Assembly (NCBI GenBank): GCA_026874595.1
Contig: CM049309.1
Span: forward strand, 92,590,723-92,654,722
DNA from: Sipunculus nudus
Taxonomy: Eukaryota > Annelida > Sipuncula > Golfingiida > Sipunculidae
Direction: 5' to 3'
Length of the DNA stretch: 64,000 nt
Part shown: piece after piece, positions 12,900 to 25,860 of the stretch
How positions within the stretch are numbered: the first letter of the stretch is position 1
Layout: each line of letters opens with the position of its first letter
The notes under the pieces: model-generated
The model's database searches: none
What the model was told of the DNA's origin: nothing
The model's input: only the letters and a program-made list of their open reading frames with translations
Translations under genes and position numbers: made by a program

Positions 12900-14078
12900 A
12901 ACTAGAATACGGGTAGTCGACAAGCAACTACGTGTATCCGCCTAAATCAGAGTGGAACGGGTGAAGTGAGGCATGGATTTAGTGGCAAGGGGAAATAGAG
13001 TGAAGTGTTGCATATTAGCAGGGATGTCTGCAGCCAAATTGTGTATGAAGGTTGCCCCCCCCACCACAAAATCCAGAAAGCCGTCCCAGTTGTATACATA
13101 TGCAAAATTTAAGGCAGATAAGTCAAACCACTACATGTATATGAGTGATTATAGCCCGTGGCAGACAATCAGATGGACGCTGAGCAAAAATGGTTGCAGG
13201 TGACGGCACCAGTTTTGCGTATGATAAAGAGCTATGTGAGAACTATACACATGCAAAACTTTGGCCCAATCGGTCAAACGGTTCCCAAGATATGAGCTTG
13301 GATGTCTGCTGCATAAACTAGCATGCAGGTGGCTCCACCTGTCATAAAATCAAGAGGGCTGTCGGGGATGTATAAACCTGCAAAATTTTAGCCAGATATG
13401 TCATACTACTGCCGAGATATGAGTGATTTTAACCCAAGGCAGACGAACAGATGGACACTGTGCAAACATGGTTGCAGGTGGCGCCACCATTTTTGTGTAT
13501 GTTATAAAGCTCTCCAAGGGCTACATTTGTGCAAAAAAATTTTCCTGATCGGTCAAAGGGTTCCCGAGATATGAGCTTGGATGTCTGCAGCGTAAACATG
13601 AATGTAGGTGGCGCCACCTGTCACAAAATCAGAAAAGCTATCCAGGATGTATACGCATGCCAAATTTCAGGTGAATTAGTCAAGTCACTGCAGAGATATG
13701 AGTGTTTTATCCCAAGGCAGACGAACAGATGGACACTGTGCAAACATGGTTGCAGGTGGCGCCACCATTTTTGGTGTATGTTATAAAGCTCTCCAAGGGC
13801 TACATTTGTGCAAAAAAATTTTCCTGATCCGTCAAACGGTTCCCGAGATATGTTGGTTTATGTGTGGAAACAGATGCACAAACGGATGCAGAGCGCAGAG
13901 GAAAGGTCAGAGGTCAAAACAAAATCGGGGCGCAGCAGTTCACATGTGACCCGAACATAATCCCGGGTTTCGTAAAATTCCGCCCAGCGGTTACGGAGGA
14001 GTTCTCCGGAAACCTACGCGGCGGCGGCGTGCAGCTGAAAACATAGTATCCGCAAAACTCTGTTTTGGCGGATACAAT
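12900..14078 (+). mobile_element. Family C rolling-circle-like element (copy 2)
   Basis: The 5' AACTAGAATACGGGTAGTCG is followed by GTATCCGCC at about 12943. The 3' end pairs GTATCCGC (14046) with GGCGGATAC (ending 14075). Internal tandem units of about 290 bases repeat GGTTGCAGGTGGCGCCACC. Similar in length and layout to 2672-3824. Short frames inside are repeat shadows. Confidence 0.7.
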
Positions 14079-14488
14079 TACTGTAGCACACCTCTGACTG
14101 GCTCAGCAATATGACAGTATCGATTTATCCTAAATTTAAACTGACCTGCCTCCCAAAATTAATTTTACCATGGTGTGCATTATAATGGTAACTGCACTAC
14201 ACCTCCATTTTGATGATGTCAGTACTATGCCAAGACATCTTGAACACTGAGAAATTGTCCTAACTCACAATGTTGACAATCCTAAAAACAAATCCTGAAC
14301 TATATCTGGATAACTGGCCAGCTATGGGTTTTCACTGAATGGCTGTGCACATAACTGCCTCTATGACAAGTATACAATATCCAATCAATACTGTTAAATC
14401 AAGAATGTTAATTAAGCCATTGCCAAAATTAATAATTTTAACATGTTTGGAGCTGCAGCCAAAGTATTTTATTAACATGATTTTAAAA

Positions 14489-16097
14489 AAAGGGACCCAT
14501 GGGTCACATCGCTCAGCTGAATTTTTGAAAATATTAGTAACTGCAAAATATTTTTATTTCTTTTGGTTTTTCATGTATATTATCATAAGGAAAGCTATGA
14601 GAAAATGGCCCTTCTAAAATTAAACTGTAAATTATAGAATAATGGACATGAGCTAAAACCATTTAGTGATGCACCAAGTGAACAAATAGGACTATGGTAA
14701 GTGTTATATAAAAGTAACATTTCATAAACAAATAATGTGTGAAGGTAATTAAGTTTTCAAAAGTTAAATATATGGCCATACGAGTTAAAAATTAATCCCA
14801 CAAAGTTTGACCAATATTCCTAATTTTAATACTAAGTTAACAGTGTTATTCACACCTAGGCCCCGCCAACTTTCAGAGAGATATGAATGAAATGCTACAA
14901 AGTATTTATACCTTCTTAAATCTTGTCAGTTAGCAATTACATTAGATCCTAATATTTTATCACATTTGAATATTAGGATTAAATTCCTGAATTTTTTTTC
15001 TTTAAAAAAATCAAAGTCTCATCAAAAAGAATTTATTTAACATTTAAATTATAAGATTCATCATGTTTATTAGTCCTGTGTATTGAAGGGGTGGGTGGTA
15101 AGAGGAGTCTCCGTTGTTACTGCTTGTTGCTGAAAAAATGTTAATTTTAAGATTCATCTAGTTCATAGTACAGGTCTGTCAACAGAATGGGGTGGGGGGG
15201 GGGGGGGAAGAGAAAAAGGCTCCCTTTGGTATGGTATTAACTGCAGACAGCCTGATCAAGCTCAACTCAGTGGAGAGAGAGCTCGCCCTAGTGATGGAAT
15301 TGCATAACATTATGCCAACAGCTTGGGGAGCATAGAGAGCTGCACTGAATGACCTACAGTGACCAAAGTGGACTGCTAGACAATGTAAGGGAATACAACA
15401 AGAGCCTCCAAAAAAATTCAATAACTAGTCTAATTTTGCAGCTTTTATTTTCAATTTTCAGATTTTAACAGATTGAATCCTCATGTGCACATGCTGTGAA
15501 AATTAAATACACAGTACTTACAGGAAAAAAACGTGCCGTGGCCAAATTTGGGCAAAATTTAAGGTACCAATTTTTTTATTTTTGCTAAGATTTTAAAAGA
15601 TTTTACCCAATTTTGGGTATACAATTTAATTTTGATTAATTAAAGTTATATTACTGGAAAAAAAAGTCCTTAGCTTTAACATGTTTTGTGTTGAGTGATC
15701 AAATATCTTTCCTGATTTTTTACAAAATGCATTATGTTTGAGCCCATAACTTATTTAAATTATATAATACAGACCTTATTTCTGGTATGTACATAGGAAC
15801 TATATAGAGGAATATTTATGGTAAATATGAGGAAAAACAGATGAGTGGTTTTGATATTAGGCAGTCCTGAAGTGTGAAAATAAGTTTTTAATAAAAAATT
15901 GAGGTTTTTCCTTAATTTCTCAAAGGAACAAAGTCACAAAGACCCAGTTTTCAGCTTGGTAGGAGATCTAGGAGACATCTAACATTATGCCTAATTTTTG
16001 GATTCCTAGGTCTTAGGGTTTCAAAACATGCCACATCTACGACGAACAATGGACCACGACTATAGCTCAGATGACTTATAGTCAGCTGATCTAAAAA
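14489..16097 (-). mobile_element. Family A element within receptor intron 1
   Basis: The left edge AAGGGACCCATGGGTCAC plus GCTCAGCTGA marks the 3' end in reverse; the right edge ATAGTCAGCTGATCTAAAAA marks the 5' end in reverse. A G run lies at about 15188-15207. The DNA at 15180-15420 resembles 42029-42140 in another copy. There is no coding potential beyond repeat-derived frames. Confidence 0.75.
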
Positions 16098-17071
16098 AGA
16101 AATGGCTAAACTTCTGGAGGTTATGCAATGTGTTCTCTGTGGTTAAACAAAAAAACACTGCTCATAGTCACATGCATTTGTTTATAAACAAACTTGTGAA
16201 GGGTTCCTCCAGGACAGTGCCCCAGTGTCAGGAAAGCAGGGCATACCATGCACGGTCTCCCGATGGCCCTAATTTCATGATTATTATCACTGCATCAGTG
16301 TGAATTCACACTCACACAAAATATCACACTCAAATATTACAAGACTAAATTAAAACCGGAAAACCCAATTGGCACCTCACACCGTAAACATCAATTGAAT
16401 AATTAGCAAGAATTATGCAAACAAGATTTAAGCCACAGATTGTATGATCTATAGTCAATATTGTGAGCTCCTGTCTTCACCTGAGCTGGAAGGAGCAATC
16501 AAGTCTGCCCAGACAGTCAGGATTTTACAATTTACACACGAGTCACGTGTGAAAAATGTTTTGGTTTGTGATTGAAAAAAAACATCAGTAAATTGGTTTT
16601 GCTTTTTCACAACACTGATAATATTTGTAGGAATCTTTAACTGTCGGTGGCACAAATATCACTGTAATCCTGGCACGCTAGACTGAGTAAAAGGATAACA
16701 CGGCTCAAATACCACAACAAAACAGGGCTCAAATACCACAACATAACACGGCCCTCAGGTCGCATGGCCTTTCGTAAACAGTTGCATGACGGACTACTCC
16801 AGTTCAGTCATGTCCACATACGAGAACATCAGCCATAACAAATATAAAAGCATGCTATCGTTAAACGGGCTGTCATGTAAGGATATTGTTTCTGTCAGTG
16901 TCAGACGCCAAGATTTCCTGTCAGTTGGGATAATTGGAATGACCTGGATACACCAGAGGGTCGGCCCATGCATCTTTCGGCCATCTTGTATCAAAACTCA
17001 TTCTGTACCCCTCGCAAACCCCCGTCAGTCACTGGACACGGCAAATGTTGAGCAGGCAAATCAGTACTTAC

Positions 17072-17138
17072 CTCTTATACACGAGTAAACCAGTACTAAC
17101 GCAAACCACAATCTTTTGGTCTGAGGTTTGGACGCCAT
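17072..17138 (-). CDS. Protogenin/DCC/neogenin-family receptor, exon 1 (signal peptide)
   Basis: The minus-strand frame starts at an ATG at 17138 and encodes 22 residues: MASKPQTKRLW followed by a hydrophobic run FALVLVYSC. This is a classic signal peptide with a basic n-region. It ends at a strong donor, AGAG/GTAAGTAC, at 17071. The phase (one extra base) joins exactly to the exon at 10569, giving a glycine codon across the junction and continuing into the Ig domain. This phase match and the signal peptide in front of an Ig domain are the evidence for the exon; there is no transcript evidence. The translation start is the first ATG next to the hydrophobic segment. Confidence 0.8.
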
Positions 17139-17936
17139 ATATACAACCACATGAGGACACGTTGGGGAGAAAAAAATATCCCACAATATCACCAATGTTC
17201 GTTCAGTAGTTTACTGAGTATGAATATAAGCACTGATCCATACCACAACCTGGGCTTTTTTCGCCTTGCGCTGTGATCTATTGTATACGCGTCACTCCCC
17301 ATGTTTTGGTTCAAATTGTTACTGCATTTTATCAATATCGTGAGTCTTATCATTGATCGTCTGGTCCATTATAATAAATTTTAATAAAAGAAATAGGATA
17401 AATAATTTTAGATGCAGTGCTCTCTCATGGATTATGTCCTTGTTGAGTCGATCGTTTCTGGCTCGAGTCCAAAGGTAGGTGACTCCGCTAGTTGGAACAG
17501 CCGATGCAAATTAAGGTCAACATCATACTTTATTTCCCGCTAAAATGTCACTAGGATCACCTGAATGTAAACAGCTGTGGGTAAAATTCACACGTACACA
17601 TTGTGATATTGTGAATGCTGACCCCTGATTACACTTGGATGGGGATTGGGTTTCATTTTTAAGTTGAATGGGATTGAGAAATCATGCTTTTAGTGAACAA
17701 CAGCTAGTAGACCAATAGGAGATCAGCTGTAATTAAGAGAGCGATGATATAACTATAGAACAACATTTGTTATGAGAAAGTGAGAAAGAAAAGACCGAGA
17801 GAGCAAGATATCGAACAGGAACGAGAACTAATTTTACTTATTAATATTTGTTTCACCTGTGCCACTTATAAATGAGATAACATAATTAATTGTTGATAAT
17901 TTTATCATCTTAGGTGCTGCAGTCTGGTGTCAATAG

Positions 17937-17939
<3 letters not shown>

Positions 17940-17996
<57 letters not shown>
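17940..17996. repeat. (TA)n microsatellite
   Basis: Uninterrupted TA dinucleotides, about 28 copies. Confidence 0.95.
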
Positions 17997-18001
<5 letters not shown>

Positions 18002-18512
18002 TTATATTTATATATACACTAATTTTTAAGGGGTACGTACCATCATGTTACAATTCTATAGTAATATTTAATATGATTATTTAATGATTTACATATCATT
18101 ACAAATATAATGTTTGTCGATCAATTTTTTCAATATAAAAAGCACTTTTAAATTAAAGTGTCATTAATTTGCTATCATGTATAGTATCAAATTATATCCG
18201 TGAAGAATAATAAATATTTTTAAAAATCGACAAACATGACATTAAATTTACTATAAAAGATGTTGCCCGAGGGATAATTAAATAGTTGTGATTAAATGTA
18301 ATATATTAGTTACATGTATTTGCACAACACGTGTGTTTCAACGGTAAGACTTATTCATTATATAAATACTTAGACTGCATCCGTACATTCACAAATTCAC
18401 AATATTTACGTATATTCACAAGTTATGCATATATTGAATACTATATAATATTTTTGTAGTAGTTTTTTTATATTATCATTATTTATTTTTATTAAGAGAG
18501 ATAAATAAAAAG

Positions 18513-18513
<1 letters not shown>

Positions 18514-18580
<67 letters not shown>
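18514..18580. repeat. (TA)n microsatellite
   Basis: Uninterrupted TA dinucleotides, about 33 copies. Confidence 0.95.
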
Positions 18581-18582
<2 letters not shown>

Positions 18583-19218
18583 GCATCCGACGGGTATTAC
18601 GCCAACTTTTTGTCATTCACTCAAAACAAAGAGAAATTTCTACAAAAATCGTTGCATTTTAAGGCATTTTAAATCTTAATTTTGACGTGTATGAACTTAA
18701 TTTGTATAAATATATCTTTAGAATTATAGGATAATGCCGTTTATGAAAATGAAAAAGATGAACCTTATGCTTAACATGCAGGCGCCGCCACCGAGTAGGC
18801 CCTAAAATCTCAGTTACAAATTTCGATTTTTTTTTAACTTGATATACCATGATTTAGGATAACATAAAAACCAATACCCGTCGATAAAACCAAAACATAA
18901 ATAATATTAATGAAATTCATATTATACTGATTGCAATATTCCTTTTTTTTGCTACAAGAGGGATGCATTTGCAGGACTTGACCTATACAAGTACTAGGGT
19001 ACACCTACCTTCAGATTTTGGATCGAAATACTTTGTTACACAGACAAAAACGTGTCTCAGTTCATGGTATTGGTGCTGCGCCATATATTATAGCAACGGC
19101 GCTGAGCTTTTGTACGCTCAACAACGCCATATCTTTACCTCGTGTATACAGAAGCATTAGATTTCCGCTCGGGAGCATAAGCTATTGAAGCAAACAAGAA
19201 ATTAAATATTCAGAATAG

Positions 19219-20123
19219 CAAGTGACCCATGGGCCATGACGCTCAGCTGAATTCACGGAACCTTGAACTATGGGTAACTTGGCTCCAAGAGTGCTCTAGA
19301 ATATCATGTATTTTACCAATAGTCCTTGGATGTAGCTTACAGTGACCTTATTCTACATCCAGCTGCTACCATATGTGCCCATCTGACTAACAGAGTGTTA
19401 AAATCATGTTCTTTCACACAGCTAGCAGAATATGGGTCACAATGACATTATTTCAGGTTTCCAAGAAATTTTTACAGGAGCCTCCCTGGATCTTAATCAA
19501 ATGAGAAGTTCATAGGTCCAGCTGTAACCAGTCATGCAAATCTCTCCTATTGAATACTTAGATCATGTTCTTTCATACATCTCAGAATATAGGTAACTAT
19601 GACCTAATTTCAGGTTACCAAGGAGATTTGCCTAGGACCTCCCTGGGTGTAAAGTTAGTAGAATCTAAGTCCAACGGTTATGATTTGTGCCCTGTTAACG
19701 GACGACCTATTCATTTGAAAGTCTCAAAAATAGAGAGAAAATGTGTAAAATTCGTAAAAAAACACACACATGGCGCCACCAGTCTGTATGAATTGATGAC
19801 ACATTTCATGATCATTATGCATGCAAAGAATCAGGCGAACAATGCATTAGTTATTCAGATAGTGGAGCTTGTGTACCAATATTTTTGATTATTCGGAGGG
19901 CGGGGGGGAGGGGGGCTGGGGTCTTACGAGCCCCATAGCTCGGAGGATATGGGTAACAGATACCTTATTTCAGGTTTCCAAGGGAAATTTTCATGGACCT
20001 TTCTGGATATCCACTTAGGAGATTCTGTGTCCAACGGTTACGATTTGTGTCCTGTTAAGGACACATGACCGACAAAGAGTGATCGCAACAGCTCAGATGA
20101 CTTTTAGTCAGCTGAGCTAAAAA
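19219..20123 (-). mobile_element. Family A element upstream of the receptor gene
   Basis: Left edge AGTGACCCATGGGCCATGAC then GCTCAGCTGA; right edge TTTTAGTCAGCTGAGCTAAA. The body differs from the other copies (TTTCAGGTTTCCAAGG words shared with 31860-31930), so it represents a different subfamily with the same ends. Confidence 0.7.
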
Positions 20124-20519
20124 CTATTTACCCCCTCCCTTTTTATACAGGAAGTTTTACATATATATAACCAATTAATAAAATTGGATAAATAAAATAT
20201 AAATTCTTAGAATATTTAGTATGAAATAAGTTAAAAATTGTATTGAATGCATATGTTGAATTGAATACCAGGATCTCGACACCGTTACCCTGTACTCGAC
20301 ACTTTTTTTTTTAGGTAACGATTTTTTTTTATCAGGGCAATAAATTACTCCCGTTCAATCCCTCTGGGACAGCACGGATTTTTAATGCATGAGTGATAAA
20401 CGAAACAATTTTTTTACAAGAGGAATAAACGGTGTCGAGCCCAAAAATAAACATATGTAAGATTTGTTTGCCCTTTATTAATTAGGAGGCCACAATTTCA
20501 GGACAATAAAGCAAATTAC

Positions 20520-21180
20520 TCCCGAGGTAAGGGCATCAATGTATTCTACGAAAATGGGAAGGTAGGTGGCGCCACCTGTCTGGTCTATGAGAAAATTCTC
20601 CAAGATGGATGACCATGCCTAATTTCAGACTAATACCTAGAACCACTCCTGGGATACGAGCAATTTTCACCGAAAGCAAAAGCGCGGATGGCCGCCACAC
20701 GAAAACGATAGCAGATGGCGCCACCAGTCTTGATTAAGAGAAGGAGTTATCCAAGATCTATGGACATGCATAATTTCGCCCAATACGGCAAACTACGTCT
20801 GAGAAAGGGGCATCAAAGTATTCTACAAAAGGGGAAGGTGATTGGCGCCACCTGTCTGATCTAAGAGAAAACTCTTCAAGATGGATGGACATACCAAATT
20901 TCAGACCAATATGGCAAACCAGTCCTGAGATATGAGCAATTTTCACCTAAAGCAAACGCACGGATTGATGCCACGCAAAAGCGATTGCAGATGGTACCAC
21001 TAATCTTTAGTACGAGATGCATGTATCCAAGATCTATGGACTTGCATCATTTCAAGCCAATACGGCAAACCATTCCTGCGGAAACGCACGGATGGCCACC
21101 ATACGAAAACGATTGCAATTGGCACCACTATAGTTTTCAGACCTTTGAAGTCTACAGTAAAGAATGATATTACAGGAAAC
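20520..21180. repeat. Degenerate repeat with ~278-base period and GGCGCC palindromes
   Basis: About 2.4 diverged units; the marker GGGCATCAATGTATTCTAC recurs near 20528 and 20807 (second copy AAAGTATTCTAC), with TGGCGCCACCTGTCTG in each. The same repeat lies at 53040-53660. No termini were recognised. The stretch just left of it (20124-20519) shows nothing. Confidence 0.6.
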
Positions 21181-21577
21181 CGTCTAAACCAAAGCCTACG
21201 AATCTGACTAGAAATAAATCTCACAAAATGAAGACTGAACTGAAACCAGCATCAAATAAAACACCTGGGTTCCCTCAAGCTACGTCCCTACTCTAACATC
21301 GATACATGATACAGCATTTTAATATACAAAAAATTATGGAAACAATCATCTGGTTATACTATCCTTACTTGAATGTGCAATATCATAATAATAAAATAAA
21401 CAAGTCACAGTTCTCTGGTGACACCGTAATCATGTAACCTTTGATATGACCATCAAGACAAGTACAAGCATAAATACCTATAAATAAACATGACAACATC
21501 TGCAAAACACATAATTATAATTACGCTACATCTTACTTATATATCAAACAAGACTGGAATCCATTAGAATTCAATTT

Positions 21578-21621
<44 letters not shown>

Positions 21622-21743
21622 ATATATTTGCAATAATTTATGTAATCATACACGCGCTACATTTTATTATTATCGGACAAACAACAAATATAAAAAAAAA
21701 ATATTAAATGAGACAGGTCGGGAATCCATAAGAATTTAATTAA

Positions 21744-21830
<87 letters not shown>

Positions 21831-22026
21831 CAATGAATTGTGTAATTTCTATATTTTATATAGAACTATATATATATTATATTTAAGAGAGAGGCTGTAG
21901 GCCCATAGATTAAATTTACTTAAGTAGGAGGAGTGCCTCTTTGAATAACGTTCGATGTATAAACATATACTCGTGTGTCCAATTATGATAAAATATTTAG
22001 TGAATCTATAATAATAGACTTTCGGA

Positions 22027-22082
<56 letters not shown>

Positions 22083-23400
22083 GTTGTATAAATGCTTAAA
22101 TTAACATAAGTTGAAGGATTGCTTCTTTGTTTAACTTTCAACAATATAAACATAAACTTGTGAGTCCGATTATAACAAAATATGTAGTAAAACCAAATTT
22201 TTTTAGCTAAATTAATTGAGAGAGAGAGAGGGAGAGAGAGAGAGGGAGAGAGAGAGAGATTTGTTCACAACTCCAATGGGTTGCGCGATCGCCTCGAATA
22301 ATGATTTTCGATAGTGTTCGATTCGCTGCCTTCGGGATATATTTGCTGCAGTTTTTTAGCATGAGGATGGGGTCCTTATAATGACGTGAGTATTGCTGAA
22401 CGAATTATGTAATGCAAAAAAAATGACACGTTATGATTACAACTATAGGTCGAGCACACGACGATAACAGTGACGGGCACCATAGATCGCAGCTGTCCAC
22501 GTGTGAGGAGGTAACTGCATGGTGTAATAACTGCTAATTATAAATCACATTACTCGGCTAATTAATTATGTCAGTCGGCTAGGCATGCAGGGATATGGTG
22601 GAGTGTGTCAGGTGGTAGGTGATCAAAGGGTCAATTTTCCCCGATTTTCGTCTCGGTTCAGGTGAGAAGTTTCTGATGGTATTCAGAAAACCATATCTTA
22701 TATGTACACAAAAAAATGAGTTTTACATTGCATTTCAAAATTTTATTGACAATAGTTATTTATTATTTGAATGCTTCAAATAAACTAAATACTACTTTAA
22801 AAGTGGCCCAATCACCTATCTGACCTTTTTAAAGTAAAGGTAATCCCTTGGAGCTTTTATAAAAATAGGCCAGAAAATGTGTGTATCACCGCACACAGGC
22901 TGCTTGTTTTGTACATATATATAAACCTGTCTATAATGTGTGGGGGCCCGCCGAGGATGCCAGCAATCGATTGAAAATCTTTATCAAAAGGTAGGTGAAT
23001 GGGCACCTTTAGGTGCCAGTGTATTCATATGTAATAATCATATTCATGATGCATATCATTAATAATTACAATAGTAGTAGTTATAATAATAATAATAAAA
23101 CAATAATAATAATATCAATATCATCAACATGATCATTATGCCATGGTATTAAACCAAAATATTAATATTAAAAATATAATTATTTCCTACTTTGGAAAAT
23201 AATTGCATGATCTTGTTGAGTCTCAACATTTTAATATGTATATGAATAGATCGCATTGTTGATCTCAGGTTTGTACGGCTAGTTCTGTTGCCCCGGACGG
23301 TATCTTGGAGGCCCGGACGGTCTCGGATGGTCCCGGACGTCCCGGATCGTAAATAGTCACACCGTTTAAAAAAGACTTAATTTACTACAATTTGGTTTAA
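21181..23400. other. Intergenic spacer rich in dinucleotide repeats
   Basis: Holds (CT)n at 21582-21617, (TC)n then (TA)n at 21748-21826, (GA)n at 22029-22078 and 22218-22259. The CT and GA tracts lie in partly inverted copies of the same surrounding sequence. 22270-22670 is more complex and ends in CAG/GTGAGAAG at 22661, a possible plus-strand splice donor of an untranslated exon; that is speculation without a partner exon. Confidence 0.55.
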
Positions 23401-23855
23401 ATGAAAAGGTTAGATTTTCTACAAGAATGTTTGGTAAGCAAGTTACAGAAATGTCAAATTTCTGCATATTTATTGCAAAATGGCGCCAGTTCGTTTCCTC
23501 CTGTGGTTCAATTTCGAAAACTTCTACCGTAAACATCGGTACTCCTCAAGGCACAGTACTAGGGCCTATACTGTTTCTTATTTATATGAATGATTTCCCG
23601 AGCTATATGAATAACAAGTGTATACTTTATGCTGACGATATCACACTGCTTACCTGCATGTGCTGATTCCGCCGATAATGCAATCAGCCATTTACAAAGC
23701 AAGATTGACATGGCCCTAAAATGGTTCAGTGTAAATCATTTATGTATCAACCCTGTTAAATCGAGTATTGTGATATTCAGTCATAACTCTAATTTTACCA
23801 AAAATATTAACATTAATAACGTTACATTAATTCCCGAAAATAACACGAAACCCTT
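23400..23855 (+). pseudogene. LINE reverse transcriptase, left half (interrupted)
   Basis: Encodes the palm of a non-LTR retrotransposon reverse transcriptase. The motif GTPQGTVLGPILFLIYMND (about 23545-23600) is followed by the catalytic box YADD, as in CR1/Jockey-type LINEs, and then the thumb-side stretch DMALKWFSVNHLCINPVKS. A frameshift occurs near 23650-23662, just after the YADD box. The 5' part is truncated; its limit at ~23400 is approximate. At 23855 the frame is broken by the LTR element; it resumes at 30086 in the matching frame after the CCTT duplication. A dead retroposon copy, not a host gene. Confidence 0.85.
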
Positions 23856-24660
23856 TGTAAACTTATATTTCTTTACTATATAAACTTCGTCTTTCTCCCA
23901 CTCACGCTCTCGTTCAACCAAGTTTGTGGCACTTGTGGCACACAGCCACAACACACAAATTCGGTAACTTAGGTAACCATTTTTTATTCTTCTTGTATTA
24001 AGTATACGATAAAAATGTCCAAACACAGAAACTGTCCTAGGTGCCGAGTCGCCAAAGTGGAAATCTCCCCCACACATAATTATACCATGGTTTTTGTTCT
24101 CTCTCTCATTTGAATATAACCAATAACATCCCCCATTCATTCCATTGGTCAGATGGGTGAGGTGAACTCCACCCCCTATACTGGCCAATGAAAATGAGAG
24201 TTTGTTGATTATACCCTGACATATACAAGGTCTACATACAGTGTAATTATACGTTATCCTGATATCATCTATCTGTGTGTGCTCTTAGCTGACCAACCAT
24301 CACGGGACCCCCCATTAGTGGTCACCCTGATGAGATCAACAGCTTTACCCTGATGAGATTAACAGATTAGGATCTGGCCTGTACAAATACGGGACCCAGT
24401 GACCATGACTAGGAGATTATGCAATCAGTACCCAGGCATCATGGAACAAAGGCTTGTTATACATGTGTGATATGTCACAAGGTAATGCAGAGGTTTGAAT
24501 GTATACGAAAGATTAAATTCACAAAATCAGTAAAGTTATAATCATAATTAAAATATTCCTATTATTCAGAACAGCTGCAAATGAGAGAGAGAAGCCCATT
24601 GAACTCATTAAGTGTGACATGAAATACAAGAATATACAACCTATCATGCCAAATCTTACA
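23856..24660 (-). repeat. LTR, left copy (3' LTR in element orientation)
   Basis: 805 bases. Compared by eye with the right copy it differs by three substitutions and lacks four bases (GATC near 24107). Minus-strand AATAAA at 23983-23988. A 15-base inverted repeat with loop GAA lies just inside, at about 24680-24712. Confidence 0.85.
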
Positions 24661-25178
24661 CTCGCACACCACCCATGATAAAAAAAGAAAATCAGAATGA
24701 TTTTCTTTTTTTTTTAATACATATATAAAGTCCTTAATGTGAACCTATATAAATATGTGTATACCAATGGCTAATTTATATTGTCACATTTATCCCAGAA
24801 GAACAAGATTTGGCATGATAAAATACAAGTACATAAATTAATAATCTAAATGACAACTTATGTGAACATGTCTTTTTTATAAAAAAAATATGCAAATTGA
24901 TATTATAGTACACATTTCTTAAATATTCATTAGCATCAGTTCATTGACCGTATAGCATGTGGATGCCCGAGCATCTCACCCTCTGGGGAGACATTATTGT
25001 GGTCTTAGTCCCCAGAGGTGCTTCCTCGCTTTCATTTCCCTGCCTGCTTCCCTCCACAGTGCAGAATACCCTTGCCCTCGGTCTGGGCCTCGTATAATTA
25101 AATATTTTTCCAGAAAATTTCCTCCTTCGTAAGTCCATTGCAGTGGTGCTGATACACACACAATATAATACACTACAA

Positions 25179-25229
<51 letters not shown>

Positions 25230-25860
25230 ATGACATGGTTAAATCAATTATAATTAAAGAAAATTTTAGTCAAACTTATTTCCAACTTGCTTATACATGC
25301 ACCTTGCCAAATCTTATGATTTACATTGAAAGCCAGTCTTTGCTGTATACATCAGCAATCAGACTCGTACATGAAGTTAGTCTCATCTGTACCTTCCACC
25401 AGTAAGATCTAATGTTCATGAAAACATCAATATACAATACATAAAGCCTAGTACAAAACAGCAGGAATTACAGTTTATATAAAAAAGGTGGAATTCAATT
25501 TTTAATTTGCTCAAAAATAAAGTAAATTTAATATTTATACATACTGAAGAATCATGTTTACATCGGAAGAGAACTTGCATCCTGCAGCGTGAGAATGCAC
25601 TGCGCTGAAAGCCACAGTCTTTGTTTCGCCCCTAAACAGTGAGACCGTACAATGAACTTAGTCTTACCTGCCCCCCAGCAGTGAGATCTATTATTCACAA
25701 TTACGCTATCAGTTAACAGTACACAAGATTCAGTGCAAAACGGCCAGCCCACATGTAAAATTATAATCCATCCTTTCAGAATGTACAAAAAATAATAAAT
25801 GTTATTTAATAGGTTAAGCATTTTGAATAAAATATTTCGTTAAGCTCTGTTTAATGTTCA
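24661..25860. other. LTR element interior, left edge with decayed satellite units
   Basis: No frame. (TA)n at 25180-25225. Decayed versions of the satellite landmark GTCAGATCTAATATTCA occur near 25402 and 25681, spaced about 270-280 bases, showing that the array once extended further left. Confidence 0.6.
25180..25225. repeat. (TA)n microsatellite
   Basis: TA dinucleotide run within the LTR element interior. Confidence 0.9.

Larger units (their letters stand above)
10570..17071 (-). other. Intron 1 of the receptor gene
   Basis: A 6.5 kb phase 1 intron. It holds a decayed family B-like stretch (about 10844-12400), a family C element (12900-14078) and a family A element (14489-16097). I see nothing else in 12400-12899, 14079-14488 or 16098-17071. 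Confidence 0.75.
17139..19218. other. Upstream region of receptor gene with two (TA)n tracts
   Basis: 5' flank of the minus-strand gene. Contains (TA)n at 17940-17996 and 18514-18580. No conserved exon was recognised. The promoter is probably just to the right of 17138, but no clear core element stands out. Confidence 0.5.

Noticed and set aside
15179-15421. Frame with [13 protein letters not shown] shared with 42029-42355
   Set aside because: The similarity is that of the family A repeat DNA itself, in opposite orientations, and the frames diverge downstream.
23781-24188. Minus-strand frames in both LTRs (also 29246-29557)
   Set aside because: They lie within the non-coding LTR and differ at their ends with the insertion context; no domain.
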